This document shows, in pieces, positions 44,861 through 55,374 of a stretch of 64,000 nt of DNA. The first letter of the stretch is position 1. The number at the start of each line of letters is the position of its first letter. The translations under genes and the position numbers were made by a program. The stretch comes from Macrostomum hystrix (lineage: Eukaryota; Platyhelminthes; Macrostomidae): the NCBI GenBank assembly GCA_950097015.1, contig CATNEN010000014.1:310001-374000 (forward strand), read 5' to 3'. The notes beneath the pieces were generated by a model, which ran no database searches, was not told the origin of the DNA, and saw nothing but the letters and a program-made list of their open reading frames with translations.

Positions 44861-47175
44861 ATGGTGAAAGCCGGTCAGCAGCAGCGCCAGTCAGCTGGGT
44901 CTTCTGATCCGGTGGTCCTGCCGAGGCCGCCCTCGAGCACTTCACTGAGCAGTCTGGCTTCGTCAGCTGGAGCCGGCGGTGGCAACGGCAAGGTCGCATC
45001 AAACGCGCCGCCATCAGTCAAAACTGAGCAAGCCGTGGCCAAGTCGGAGCCGCCAACCGAAGAGGCGCTGGCGCACGCAGCATTTATTGAGGCTCTGTCC
45101 CCACCTACGCACCTGTACCGCTACCTAGCTATCCGTCACCGGTCCTCGCCTATCTTCCTGGCCCGCAATCTGGCCTACTTAGGCCGACAGTCCGGCCGAG
45201 CTGGAGGCCGCAGCCTGGCTGAGTCGACCGCAGCTCTGGCCGGCCGGCCTGTGGCGGCCCCGCCGGATTCGCCGGCAGAGGCGCCGGCCTGGGATCTTCC
45301 GCGTAATGCTTCGCTGGAGCTGCGCTTCTCCGGCTTCTTCGACTCAAACCGGGAGAAAGAGTGGGTCACAGTGTCCGCCAGTCTGGACCTGTCCGTTGTG
45401 CACCGCTGCTTCAACCGGCGCAAGTCAACCCGTTCCAGCGGACAGCGCCATCTAGCGCGGCTGTCCTTGGAGTGCAATCCGCATCCGCGTTCCCAGAGAC
45501 TCGCGCCCCGCGAGCAGCAGCGCAACGGCCACGGCGAAGCTGAGACGGAGGCCGACTTCACCGTATTGAACAAAGACCTGCGGGACCCGCAGGCCAACAG
45601 GATTGTACAGTCACATCTGCTGCTGCGGATCAGCGCTAAGGAGAAGCGCAACTACTCGAAGATGTACGACTCGCCACCCGGTGCCAGGAAGTCGCACAAG
45701 AAGGACGTAGCCGAGTATCCCGTGCAGTACTGCGCTGTGCTGCCGCTGTTCATTCACAGCCGCACCGAGGCCTGCACGGACAGCGGCACCGGTCTGGCTT
45801 CGCCTTTGCAGCTGTGCACGGGCGAGTACGAGTGCCGTCTGGAGTGCCTGGGCGCCGAGGAGCCCGCCGATCTGGTAAACGCGTCTGCTCGCGTGCTGCA
45901 GCAGTGGCACGCCGCCAGGTTTCGGCAGGCCTCCACAGAGGCTGGCGAGTACGAGCGCTGGCCAGTGGTTCGATTCTCTGCCCGCTGGACTGGAGTCACT
46001 GGCGAAGCGGCTGGCGTAGAGCCGCCGCTGCCCGAGCCTCAGCCGCAGCAACAGCAGGAGCAGCAGCTGCAACAGAAATCACGCAAGCGACAGTCGAGCG
46101 ATTCGGCTAGCGGGAAACAGGCGGCGGGATTCAAGATGGCCCCCGAAACGATTGGCTGCGGCGAGTGGCGTGTCGTTTACAGCTTCTTTCACGCTGGCCG
46201 CTGCCGCCAGTACACTGAGGTAGGCTGACTGCTTGTTTACTGCATCAAACTTTGCTGGAAATCTTAAGTTTTTGAACCCAAGTATTTGTACTTTAGACAT
46301 CTATTGGTGATAAGCATGCTTCAATCTCAGTTGATTTATTCCGTAAAGCCTGTACTCTGGGCCTCAAGTATTATAGAAGTAGTCTGCAACCTATCATTCT
46401 CACTGCCATTCACTTCCAGGTCGACAGCCTCCGCTGCCCCTGGTGCGACCTAGACTGCCGCCGTGCCGCCGCCCTTTTGTGCCACCTGCGCGCTTGCCAT
46501 TCTCGTCTTTCTTTCGCCAGTGTCGGCGAGAACTCCACGGCGAAGCGGCGACGCCTCAATCTCGAGGTACGACTTAACACCGACTACAATGGCGGCTACG
46601 AGGGCGACCCGGCCTGTTTGTTCCGACCCACCAGGTTCGAACCCGCACCCTTTCCCGCCCGCCGACTGCCCTTCACGCACCTGATCCACTGGCGCGGCTC
46701 AACGTGCTCCGCTCAGCAGACGCTCGTGGCCAATCCGCGGCCTCTGATCGCTGGTCACACCCGGCAATACTTCCACTCGCAAACCTGCGTGCCTCTACTG
46801 CCCCAGGAGATTGACATCGACTCTGAGGACGAGGTCGCGCCGGACTGGCAGCGCCAGCTCTACGCTCGAAACCTGGAGGACTTCACCGACGTCAACGACG
46901 GCGAGAAGGCAGTAATGATGGCGTGGAACCTGCACCTCATGACCTGGGAGGGCGGCCTAGTCACCGGCCAGCACCAGCTGCCACAGCTTTGCAACGCATT
47001 CATTGACCGCTGCGGCTCAGACCTGGTGCGGCGTGGCCTGCGTGGCAATCTGCTGCTCCACCTGGGCAGCCTCTGCAACTACGGCCTGCTGCGGCCTGAC
47101 CTGGCATTCGAGCTGCTGTTGCGCGTCAACCGGTTCACAGACTGCAACCATCAGCAGGCGACAGCAAATGCTTGA
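44861..47175 (+). CDS. SUZ12: Polycomb protein SUZ12
   Basis: Core scaffold of Polycomb repressive complex 2, holding EZH and EED and recruiting accessory proteins. Exons 44861-46219 and 46420-47175 join in phase 0 to give 704 aa (human 739). A low-complexity start is followed by THLYRYLAIRHRSSPIFLAR, the region that binds PRC2 partners. The C2H2 zinc finger (C459, C462, H475, H480 in CPWCDLDC...CHLRACH) aligns with human CPWCTLNC...KHLKLCH. The VEFS box is clear: DIDSEDEVAPDW, DFTDVNDGEKAVMMAWNLHL. A Gln/Glu-rich tract near residues 390-410 is lineage-specific. An AATAAA lies 119 nt after the stop. Intact. Confidence 0.96.
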
Positions 47176-47293
47176 CCGGAGCCATGGGTGCTCACATTTT
47201 ATTGCACATTTTCCCCTTATCCGTAACAGATACCAACGGACGTAGCTGAGTAGAGTGTTTCCGTGCCCCTGCGATGACATGCCCAGAAAGCAT

Positions 47294-47299
47294 AATAAA
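47294..47299 (+). other. Poly(A) signal AATAAA of SUZ12
   Basis: AATAAA 119 nt after the stop codon, just before a 32-bp minisatellite. Confidence 0.6.
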
Positions 47300-47318
47300 A
47301 ACATACAAAGGCACACAA

Positions 47319-47640
47319 CGCATGCCACATACATGCTTATGCAGAAAAAAGGAATGCCACATACATGCTTATGCAGAAAAAAGGCATGCCACATACATGC
47401 TTATGCAGAAAAAAGGAATGCCACATACATGCTTATGCAGAAAAAAGGAATGCCACATACATGCTTATGCAGAAAAAAGGAATGCCACATACATGCTTAT
47501 GCAGAAAAAAGGAATGCCACATACATGCTTATGCAGAAAGAAAGAATGCCACAGACATGCTTATGTATTCTGGAAACATGTCATAGACATGCTTTTGCAG
47601 TGCAGTCTAGAAGCACACGGACATGCTAATGCAGACAGAA
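47319..47640. repeat. 32-bp minisatellite, about 10 copies
   Basis: The unit gccacatacatgcttatgca plus gaaaaaaggaat has a 32-bp period and degenerates to the right of about 47530. It lies at the 3' end of SUZ12. Confidence 0.93.
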
Positions 47641-48324
47641 AGAATAACAAAGGAAGACTCAGTAAATTTTGCACATGCCACTAGACCGATAGTGTGTACC
47701 TAAGATGCCAATGCCGACAGAAGGTATGTAATGAAGTTAATGCAACCTATATCTAATGTCAATTCCCCATTGTCAATTGCTTCTGCGAGTATTTCTCTCA
47801 AGTCTCCATGTCCGTCTTAATTTCCTGGTCTGCTTTTAATCACAATTTTCTTTGCACCCCTGCCTTTGTCTATTGCTGCATTTTTTCGCACTCAATTATT
47901 GCGCAGTGGCCCGAGGCCCAGTTCCGTTATATTGTTTACATGCGCTCTCAACTCTTGTCCTTAATAACTGCTACATTTTCTTGTGTAAGTTTCAAATAAT
48001 TTGCCTCTTAGCAATATGATTTGCTGGTCTTATCTAAGGCGCTGATGTTTTTTGTGTACTGGTAAATGGTTCGGTTCATAGTAATTGCTGCATCACTTTA
48101 TTGCTCGCTAAATAAATACCTTTATTCACTGAGTCCTTCTGTTGCACTGTTTAATTTGCCATGGGCAATTCACTAGTTATTTTACTTCACTTATTTTTTC
48201 AATTTTCTTAATCTGAAAGGTCTTTACATGGACTACAGACAGGAGTTGGCTTATCAATGTGAGCATTCACTAATCTCAAATCAAGTTAATCAATGCTTTT
48301 TGCTCCTTGTCTATCGCAGCTTCC
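47641..48324. other. Intergenic, SUZ12 to SCO
   Basis: AT-rich, no coding signal. It ends in the acceptor-like tract before SCO. Confidence 0.55.
48311..48319 (+). promoter_or_regulatory. Putative trans-splice acceptor before SCO
   Basis: tccttgtctatcgcag ends at 48319, 5 nt before the ATG at 48325. Confidence 0.5.
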
Positions 48325-49185
48325 ATGACTCGGTTTCTATGGAAGGCCCTGTCAACGTGCAGCATCCGCTGCCTTCTTCGCTGCCCACCTAACCGCCTGC
48401 TGTCAATACAGCAGCAGCAGGACCATGATCTCTACCAGCAGCTGCAAAAGCAACAGCAGCAGCAGCAGCAGGATCAGGAAGAGGAGCAAAACAGAAAGCG
48501 CAAGCAAAAGTTGATGCTGCTGTCATGCGCACTGACTTCTACGATGTTCGTCGGCTTCTATTTGTGGAAGGAGTCGCGCCTGCGTGACTTGGAGGCTCAG
48601 ACCGAGCAGGGTCGAGTGGGTCATGATGCCTCTTTCGGATCTTCGTCCGCCTCTGGTGGCGCATCGCGAAGCTCGTTAGCAGTTGGCGGTGACTTCCGCC
48701 TGATGGATCACACTGGACGCTACGTGACTCGGGCTGACCTATCTCGCAACAGCGGCTGGCTGCTGGTGTACTTTGGCTTCTGCCATTGCCCAGACATCTG
48801 CCCTGAGCAGATGGAGAAGATGGTGGAGGTTGTCGACCGGCTTCAGCTGTCTAAGGAACCGCTGAGCATAACGCCGGTGTTCATTAGCATCGACCCTGAG
48901 CGAGACTCGCCGGCCCTGGTTAAGGAGTACATCGCAGACTTCAGTAACAAGTTCGTGGGCCTCACAGGCACGAAGCCAGAGGTTGATGAGGTTGCTAAAA
49001 AGTACCGAGTATACTACAGCAAAGGACCTGTGGACCAAGACGGAGACTACATTGTTGACCACGCGATCATTATGTACCTCGTGAGTCCCGAAGGCGCAGT
49101 TGTCGATTACTACGGTCAGACCAAGACTTCCCGCGAGATCGCTGGCTGCATTTCCAAGGTTATCAAAACACACCGGCCCGCGTGA
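48325..49185 (+). CDS. SCO1: SCO1/SCO2 copper chaperone for cytochrome c oxidase
   Basis: Inner-mitochondrial-membrane protein that delivers copper to the CuA site of cytochrome oxidase subunit 2. One exon of 286 codons. Residues 1-30 are basic and hydrophobic, a likely mitochondrial presequence. A Gln/Glu-rich tract follows (about 29-57; it includes QQQQQQQ). A membrane span (LMLLSCALTSTMFVGFYLW, about 63-81) precedes a thioredoxin-fold domain facing the intermembrane space. The copper ligands are present: CPDIC with Cys155 and Cys159, and His246 in VDHAIIMYLV. YFGFCHCPDICPEQMEKM is diagnostic. The polyglutamine expansion before the membrane span is unusual. SCO1 against SCO2 cannot be settled from sequence alone. 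Confidence 0.95.
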   Translation: MTRFLWKALSTCSIRCLLRCPPNRLLSIQQQQDHDLYQQLQKQQQQQQQDQEEEQNRKRKQKLMLLSCALTSTMFVGFYLWKESRLRDLEAQTEQGRVGHDASFGSSSASGGASRSSLAVGGDFRLMDHTGRYVTRADLSRNSGWLLVYFGFCHCPDICPEQMEKMVEVVDRLQLSKEPLSITPVFISIDPERDSPALVKEYIADFSNKFVGLTGTKPEVDEVAKKYRVYYSKGPVDQDGDYIVDHAIIMYLVSPEGAVVDYYGQTKTSREIAGCISKVIKTHRPA

Positions 49186-51221
49186 CGCAGAAGTACGCGG
49201 TCCGCAATATTTCTGCTTGCTTCAGCCTTCACAATGCTCACAGTCAGTTTCGTTTGAGCTTCTGTACCATCTATATGCTTATTTCTTCATCTCCTGCTTT
49301 CTTTGCTCTAAGCTTTCTATATCCGTTCTCTACCATTATGTTTTCTTTATATTTTCACTAACTTTCCTGCATTCGTTAATCTGACTGGAGCAAGTTAAAT
49401 TAATTACAACTGCTATCCTTTTGCTGGAAGCAAGAATTATACTGACGTGATTAATACTTTAATTCTGTTGCTTTAGTGAATGTGTTTAAGCTCTGCGCTG
49501 GACTGGACTGCTCTACATCTATAATAAGGCCTGCTGCTCACCAAGTTCTAGTTTATTTTCCTGTTTAAAATCCAAGATCCTTTTTTCAGTGGAATCGGCG
49601 TCCGGCCCTAATCCGTTCTTTAGTGAAAGAGTGGGATTTAGTTTTAATAAAAATAAATCTCTACTCAGTCGCCAATTCTGTTGCACAGCTGTTGTTTTTT
49701 AAAGCTTTTAACTTTTTTAATTACACGGGTACAAATGGGATTAAAGTTATTAAAGCGCCCAATTTCTTGTTACTCTTAACAACAGTTATTATCATCAGGT
49801 ACAGAATAAGAATGTACAGAAAAATAGTAGGCCTGCTCTTAAAATAGCTATTTTCAAACGAATATAGTTTCTTTTTTCTCTTAACTTATTCTTAAACAAA
49901 ACTTAATCCAGTGACTAAAATTTTTAGTAAGAATTAACCAATCATAGTCGCACAGTCCATTAAAATCCGAAAAAGTGAAATCTTACCATCAACGTAATTT
50001 CCCGTCCTTCTTCTCCTAGTGGTCCTTGTGTACATGTACAACGCAGATAGTTGTGTTAAGATACGAGTATAAAGAAACAAAGTAAAGTATTCTCCATTAG
50101 AGAATAGTATTTATAAGTAACACAACTAGATATACGTACAAAACAAATGACATCGAGTTCAATTTAGAAGAGCGCATTCGGGCCATTGCTTACTTTCCGA
50201 GACTATAAAATAACGGATGCAAATTTAAAACAAACTTAAATTCTAAATATTTTTTATGCGATTCGAGTTTATCTATTTGATAAAATACTTTTACAAATTC
50301 TTTTCTAACGTATATTTAACGCTCTTATCTTAACAAAATAATAAGATCCTCGTGAGGCAGTTAATTTTTTAATTTCCGAAATTACGAGTTTTTATGATAA
50401 GTAGACGTTTATGAAGTTGAGTTTGACTGTGCTAATTGGGCATTTAGTTTAGTTAAAAATGGTTACCACGATCAATAACTTCGTCTTTATCCCAAATTTA
50501 CTTTTTATCGAATTTTGATAAAAGTTCTATTCTATCTGTCATATAGTTATCGTGAAGAATATATTTAACGACCGTTCGTTAAATATATTTTAGATATGCC
50601 AGATGCACTCAAGCATATCTAAAAAACAGAATGCCTCGTCAGTTTCTACCTTAATTCGTTTCTCCTGCACACTAGCGACTCGCCTACTAAGATATGTACT
50701 GGCAATTTTTTGTTTATTATTAATATTTTTGGTGGTAGATTAGCTAAAAAAAATCATTAAGTCATAAAAAAGCTTTTGCCAAAATAATCTTTAAATATTG
50801 AAAGAGCCGGTACTTCTCATAAAAATACCTCATAGCCATATCAACTCACAGTCACGATGTTATCGATTAGAAATAAAAAGATAGTAATATGATCGTAATA
50901 TCCTCCTAAATTTCCTTCATAGGCATTACGAATGCATATATTTATATTTATATAATAAATATCGATAATTTCCTATATAATAGAAAAAGGAAAATATAAG
51001 TATAGATGTTTCAATATTTTGCTTTTGATTAGGACTTTATAATTATAATTAAAATATGTTCAATTAAATAAAAGTTCCATAATACAAAACGAAGATTCGA
51101 CTAAATCGTTCCTTTACTCATACAACTTCAGTTAGTCGCAATGAGTTGTATGACAGCAAGATAGAAGTGTCATAGAACTCTATTTTCAGCATGCCAGCTC
51201 ACTCAGCTTGGGGGCTGCAGG
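49186..51221. other. Long AT-rich intergenic region
   Basis: Starts with the SCO 3' UTR (AATAAA at 49646-49651). From about 49850 to 51180 the DNA is extremely AT-rich, with small inverted repeats such as tcgttaaatatatttt / aatatatttaacgacc and gatatgcc...gcatatct around 50550-50625. No gene recognised. It is a possible scaffold or replication-type region, or just decayed DNA. Confidence 0.55.
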
Positions 51222-51229
51222 TATAAAAG
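51222..51229 (+). promoter_or_regulatory. TATA box candidate of MEKK-like A
   Basis: TATAAAAG lies 32 bp before the ATG at 51254. A start site 25-30 bp downstream would leave almost no leader. An acceptor-like ctctaaccccag (ending 51244) sits between, so trans-splicing to the same point is an alternative. Confidence 0.4.
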
Positions 51230-51253
51230 CGGCTCTAACCCCAGATTTTCTAA

Positions 51254-53695
51254 ATGGGCTCTGGTGTGGCCTGCAATCTGGAAATCATCTGCGAGCTTGA
51301 GGGCAACAGTGTTAGTCTCGGCCAGTTTCAAACTCCTCTAAGCCTTTCACAGCTGAGTGCCGCCATCCAAAACTTCTATGGCCGCCAACTTGACGTGAAG
51401 TTCACCATGCCCTGTGGCTCTGTGCAGCCAATCAGCAATCAGCAGGACCTCAACCTCGTTGAGACGATCAACGCAGACCACTATGAACAAGAGGCTGGGA
51501 CCCTTCGTTTGCTCCTCGCTGAATCGGCTCCCGCTGAAGTTCACATCGGTGATGGTGAGTTGGTTAGAATTTGTGCTTGTATTTGGAAAACGGTGGAGTG
51601 CACATGCCTGAGTGCTACACAGGCACTTCTGAAACGGAAACATAGCGAAATGTGAGAAATCATGACAGTATGTCAGGGGCAATGAGGTTGCTGTGACTTA
51701 TAGTGTAAGTTAATTAGCTATAATAATATAGCTTTCAAACACCTGCCTTGAAATCTAAATCTAATTTTCCATTCCTTGATTTGCAGTCGCTGCGATTGCA
51801 CTGAACTTGGACAAGTGCCCGCTGCTTGGCCAGGGCTCCTTTGGCAAGGTGTTTAAGTATGAAGATCTCAACACAGGCCGCATCTACGCTGTCAAAGTAG
51901 TGGAGCTGAACTCCCACAGTCTGGAGTCGCAGGCTGTGCGCTACCTGGAGCAAGAGATCCGACTGCTGCGTGCTATCGAACACCCTCGCATTGTGAAGTA
52001 TTTCGACTGCCGACGCGAGCCCCATCGCCTGTGCATATTCATGGAATTCATGCCAGAGAACAGTCTCCGCCAATACATTCGAGCCCGCGGCACGCTAAAC
52101 GAGAAGGTTGCCATGAGGTTCACCCGCATGGTGACCGAGGGGCTGCACTTCCTGCACAGCAGAGGCATCATCCATCGGGATGTGAAGGGTGAGTACCTGG
52201 GGATTGCATTACGAGTGCCTGATAGCAGTGTTCACTGGAAAGTGAATGCGAGTGCCTGATGACAATGTCCACTGGGATGTGAATGGCGAGTGCCTGATGG
52301 CAGTGTTCACTGGACTGTGAATGGCGAGTGCCTGATGACACTGCACACTGGGATGTGAATGGCGAGTGCCTGATGACACTGCACACTGGGATGTGAATGG
52401 CGAGTGCCTGATGACACTGCACACTGGGATGTGAATGGCGAGTGCCTGATGACACTGCACACTGGGATGTGAATGGCGAGTGCCTGATGTCAGTGTTCAC
52501 TGGGATGCGAATGGCGAGTGCCTGATGACACTGCACACTGGGATGTGAATGGCGAGTGCCTGATGGCAGTGTTCAATGGACTGTGAATGGCGAGTGCCTG
52601 ATGATAATGTTCACTGGGATGTGAATGGCGAGTGCCTGATGGCAGTGTTCACTGGACTGTGAATGGCGAGTGCCTGATGACACTGCACACTGGGATGTGA
52701 ATGGCGAGTGCCTGATGGCAGTGTTCACTGGGATGCGAATGGCGAGTGCCTGATGACACTGCACACTGGGATGTGAATGGCGAGTTCCTGATGACACTGC
52801 ACACTGGGATGTGAATGGCGAGTGCCTGATGACACTGCACACTGGGATGTGAATGGCGAGTGCCTGATGGCAGTGTTCACTGGACTGTGAATGGCGAGTG
52901 CCTGATGACACTGCACACTGGGATGTGAATGGCGAGTGCCTGATGGCAGTGTTCACTGGGATGCGAATGGCGAGTGCCTGATGACACTGCACACTGGGAT
53001 GTGAATGGCGAGTGCCTGATGACACTGCACACTGGGATGTGAATGGCGAGTGCCTGATGACACTGCACACTGGGATGTGAATGGCGAGTGCCTGATGACA
53101 CTGCACACTGGGATGTGAATGGCGAGTGCCTGATGACACTGTCCACTGGGATGTGAATGCTTATTTACATCTGAAAGTTATTCACTGCAGAAGCTGGACT
53201 GGTAAACAGGATGCATGATAAAAAGGCACATAGGACATATAATCAATCTAATTACCAACTTTTCCTTGCACAGCCGCCAACATTCTCAAAGACTCGCGCG
53301 GCAAGGTGAAGCTGTCCGACTTCGGTGCAGCCAAGCGCATCCAGGAGATCGGCTCTAGTCACTCCGTCACCGGCACTGTCTTCTATATGTCGCCAGAGAT
53401 GATCGGTGGGGAGTCCAGAGTCGACTGCAAGACGGACATTTGGTCGCTAGGCGCCACGGTTGTTGAGTTCCTGACCGGCCGGCCGCCCTACCATGACTGC
53501 GATAACCCGGCAGCTGTGGTGTTGCGCATCATGAACCACCCCGAGAACTTCTGCATGCCGCAGGCCGCCAGCGAAGTGGCCCGCGACTTCATCCGATGCT
53601 GCTTCAGCAGACCGGCCGCAGTGAGGCCAAGCGCGGAGGAACTGCTGCGTAGCCACCCCTTCCTACCGCCGCTGGATGATTCGCCACCGCTGTGA
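51254..53695 (+). CDS. MEKK2/3-like kinase A (PB1 + kinase)
   Basis: A STE11-type MAP kinase kinase kinase, expected to activate MKKs in stress or growth signalling. Exons 51254-51554, 51787-52188 and 53274-53695 join in phases 1 and 1 to give 374 aa. That is about 60% of human MAP3K2/3, because the linker between domains is almost absent. Residues 8-90 form a PB1 domain (DVKFTMPCGSVQPISNQQDL). The kinase domain has GQGSFGKVF, Lys137 in YAVKVV, the helix C Glu in EQEIRLL, HRDVKAANIL (Asp232, Asn237), DFG (Asp250), MSPEM and DIWSLGATVVEF. All catalytic residues are kept. The intron inside the HRDVK-AAN loop holds a 38-bp minisatellite derived from its own donor. Confidence 0.92.
52227..53157 (+). 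repeat. 38-bp minisatellite derived from the MEKK-like A splice donor, about 24 copies
   Basis: The unit is tgggatgtgaatggcgagtg plus cctgatgacactgcacac (variant ggcagtgttcac). It aligns with the real exon/intron border at 52175-52200 (tcgggatgtgaagggtgagt acctg) at about 25 of 31 positions. In the repeats the donor GT is usually GC (ggCGAGT). Confidence 0.95.
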
Positions 53696-54784
53696 ACGAG
53701 AGTACTGGCTCGGCTTCCAGGCTGCTGGCAGCTTCCAAGACTGCTGAATCTTCGATCCTGTCGATTAAACGTACTTCAAGTTACGCGTTGGATAGGTCAG
53801 GTCAGGTACTTCTTCGGAAAGGTGACAATTATTTTTTAAAGCGCGGAAGCACCGGATTTTGTAACATAATTTGCATGGTATTTATATTGCTTACTACGAG
53901 GGTACTTAGTACTTGCCAAAAGCTGTGCAAATATAGTTTTCACCAGGTGAACCAGTGTTGCTGCTTCACCAGTACATTCAGATATTTTATTACACAGTTT
54001 CGATGAGATATACGCTCGTATATTGCCATGCGCAATATAAGTCCATAGTTACAAGTGGATTCAATATATAATAATTAGAACTTTTCGTTCTAACACTTTT
54101 GTTGTTCTCAGTTGAATTGGCTTATTAGTGTCATTGCAAGGCCCGTTTTTTTAAACAATTATTCCTTAATTTTTTACACTCTGACCTTGAAGCCATTGGC
54201 CTATGAACTGCTGTGCCAACCTGTGCCAACCCTAAGACGGCTCGCGGCTTATTAGTAATATTATTCCAGATTTTATTCAATGCTATCTAACACTTTCATT
54301 CGCTTTGATTTGTACAGTAGGCGAAATCACTCAGACTGCATTTCCTGTTTGCTTTACAGTGTTTATTTAGTAGGGCTGGTTATACGCCTGCAGCGTCTTA
54401 GATTGCTCAAATCTGCATGACCGAATTCGCACATTTTGCTGACTCTGAGCAGTCATTGAGACCTGCTCACTTCGTATTCCAGTTGCCGCTATATGTACAT
54501 CTTGCTCAAATCTAAAAGCTAATTTGTTGCCGATATTTTAATATACTCAAGCTGCCCATAATTTGTATGTTATTTGTATGAAACACCAGCTAGTTTCACA
54601 ATAAAACACCCGCAATCAGACTAATGTTGTGTGTTGTAGATTGAGTTTTGTTTTATTGCATTTTATAGATTATAAGTTTTACGTATAAGCCTGAGGCAGC
54701 CTATTTTACTAATATGACAACATAAGACACTTCTAGCGAGACACAGGATGACAATTAACTGAAAGACGGACAAACTGTATCTTG
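53696..54784. other. Intergenic, between the two MEKK-like genes
   Basis: 3' UTR of MEKK-like A with ATTAAA at 53764-53769, and AATAAA at 54600-54605. The first exon of MEKK-like B should lie here or further up, but I cannot recognise it. Confidence 0.5.
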
Positions 54785-55345
54785 CAGCATCAGTGTACCG
54801 ATATGTGCAGTTTGTCAGTTGAGCTAGTGTAGGCTGGAGGGTCTTCTAGGCTTAGCCAACTTACTGACCAGCAGTGCAGCATCAGTGTACCGATATGTGC
54901 AGCTTGTCAGTTGAGCTAGTGTAGGCTGGAGGGTCTTCTAGGCTTAGCCAACTTACTGCCCAGCAGTGCAGCATCAGTGTACCGATATGTGCAGCTTGTC
55001 AGTTGAGCTAGTGTAGGCTGGAGGGTCTTCTAGGCTTAGCCAACTTACTGACCAGCAGTGCAGCATCAGTGTACCGATATGTGCAGCTTGTCAGTTGAGC
55101 TAGTGTAGGCTGGAGGGTCTTCTAGGCTTAGCCAACTTACTGACCAGCAGTGCAGCATCAGTGTACCGATATGTGCAGTTTGTCAGTTGAGCTAGTGTAG
55201 GCTGGAGGGTCTTCTAGGCTTAGCCAACTTACTGCCCAGCAGTGCAGCATCAGTGTACCGATATGTGCAGTTTGTCAGTTGAGCTAGTGTAGGCTGGAGG
55301 GTCTTCTAGGCTTAGCCAACTTACTGACCAGCAGTGCAGCATCTC
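54785..55345. repeat. 92-bp minisatellite, about 6 copies
   Basis: The unit cagcatcagtgtaccgatat ... acttactgaccagcagtg has period 92. Copies differ at single bases (cagtttg/cagcttg, gacc/gccc). It ends about 30 bp before the first recognised exon of MEKK-like B. Confidence 0.96.
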
Positions 55346-55374
55346 TTAGCACGACTACGCGCCTCTGCCCCCAG

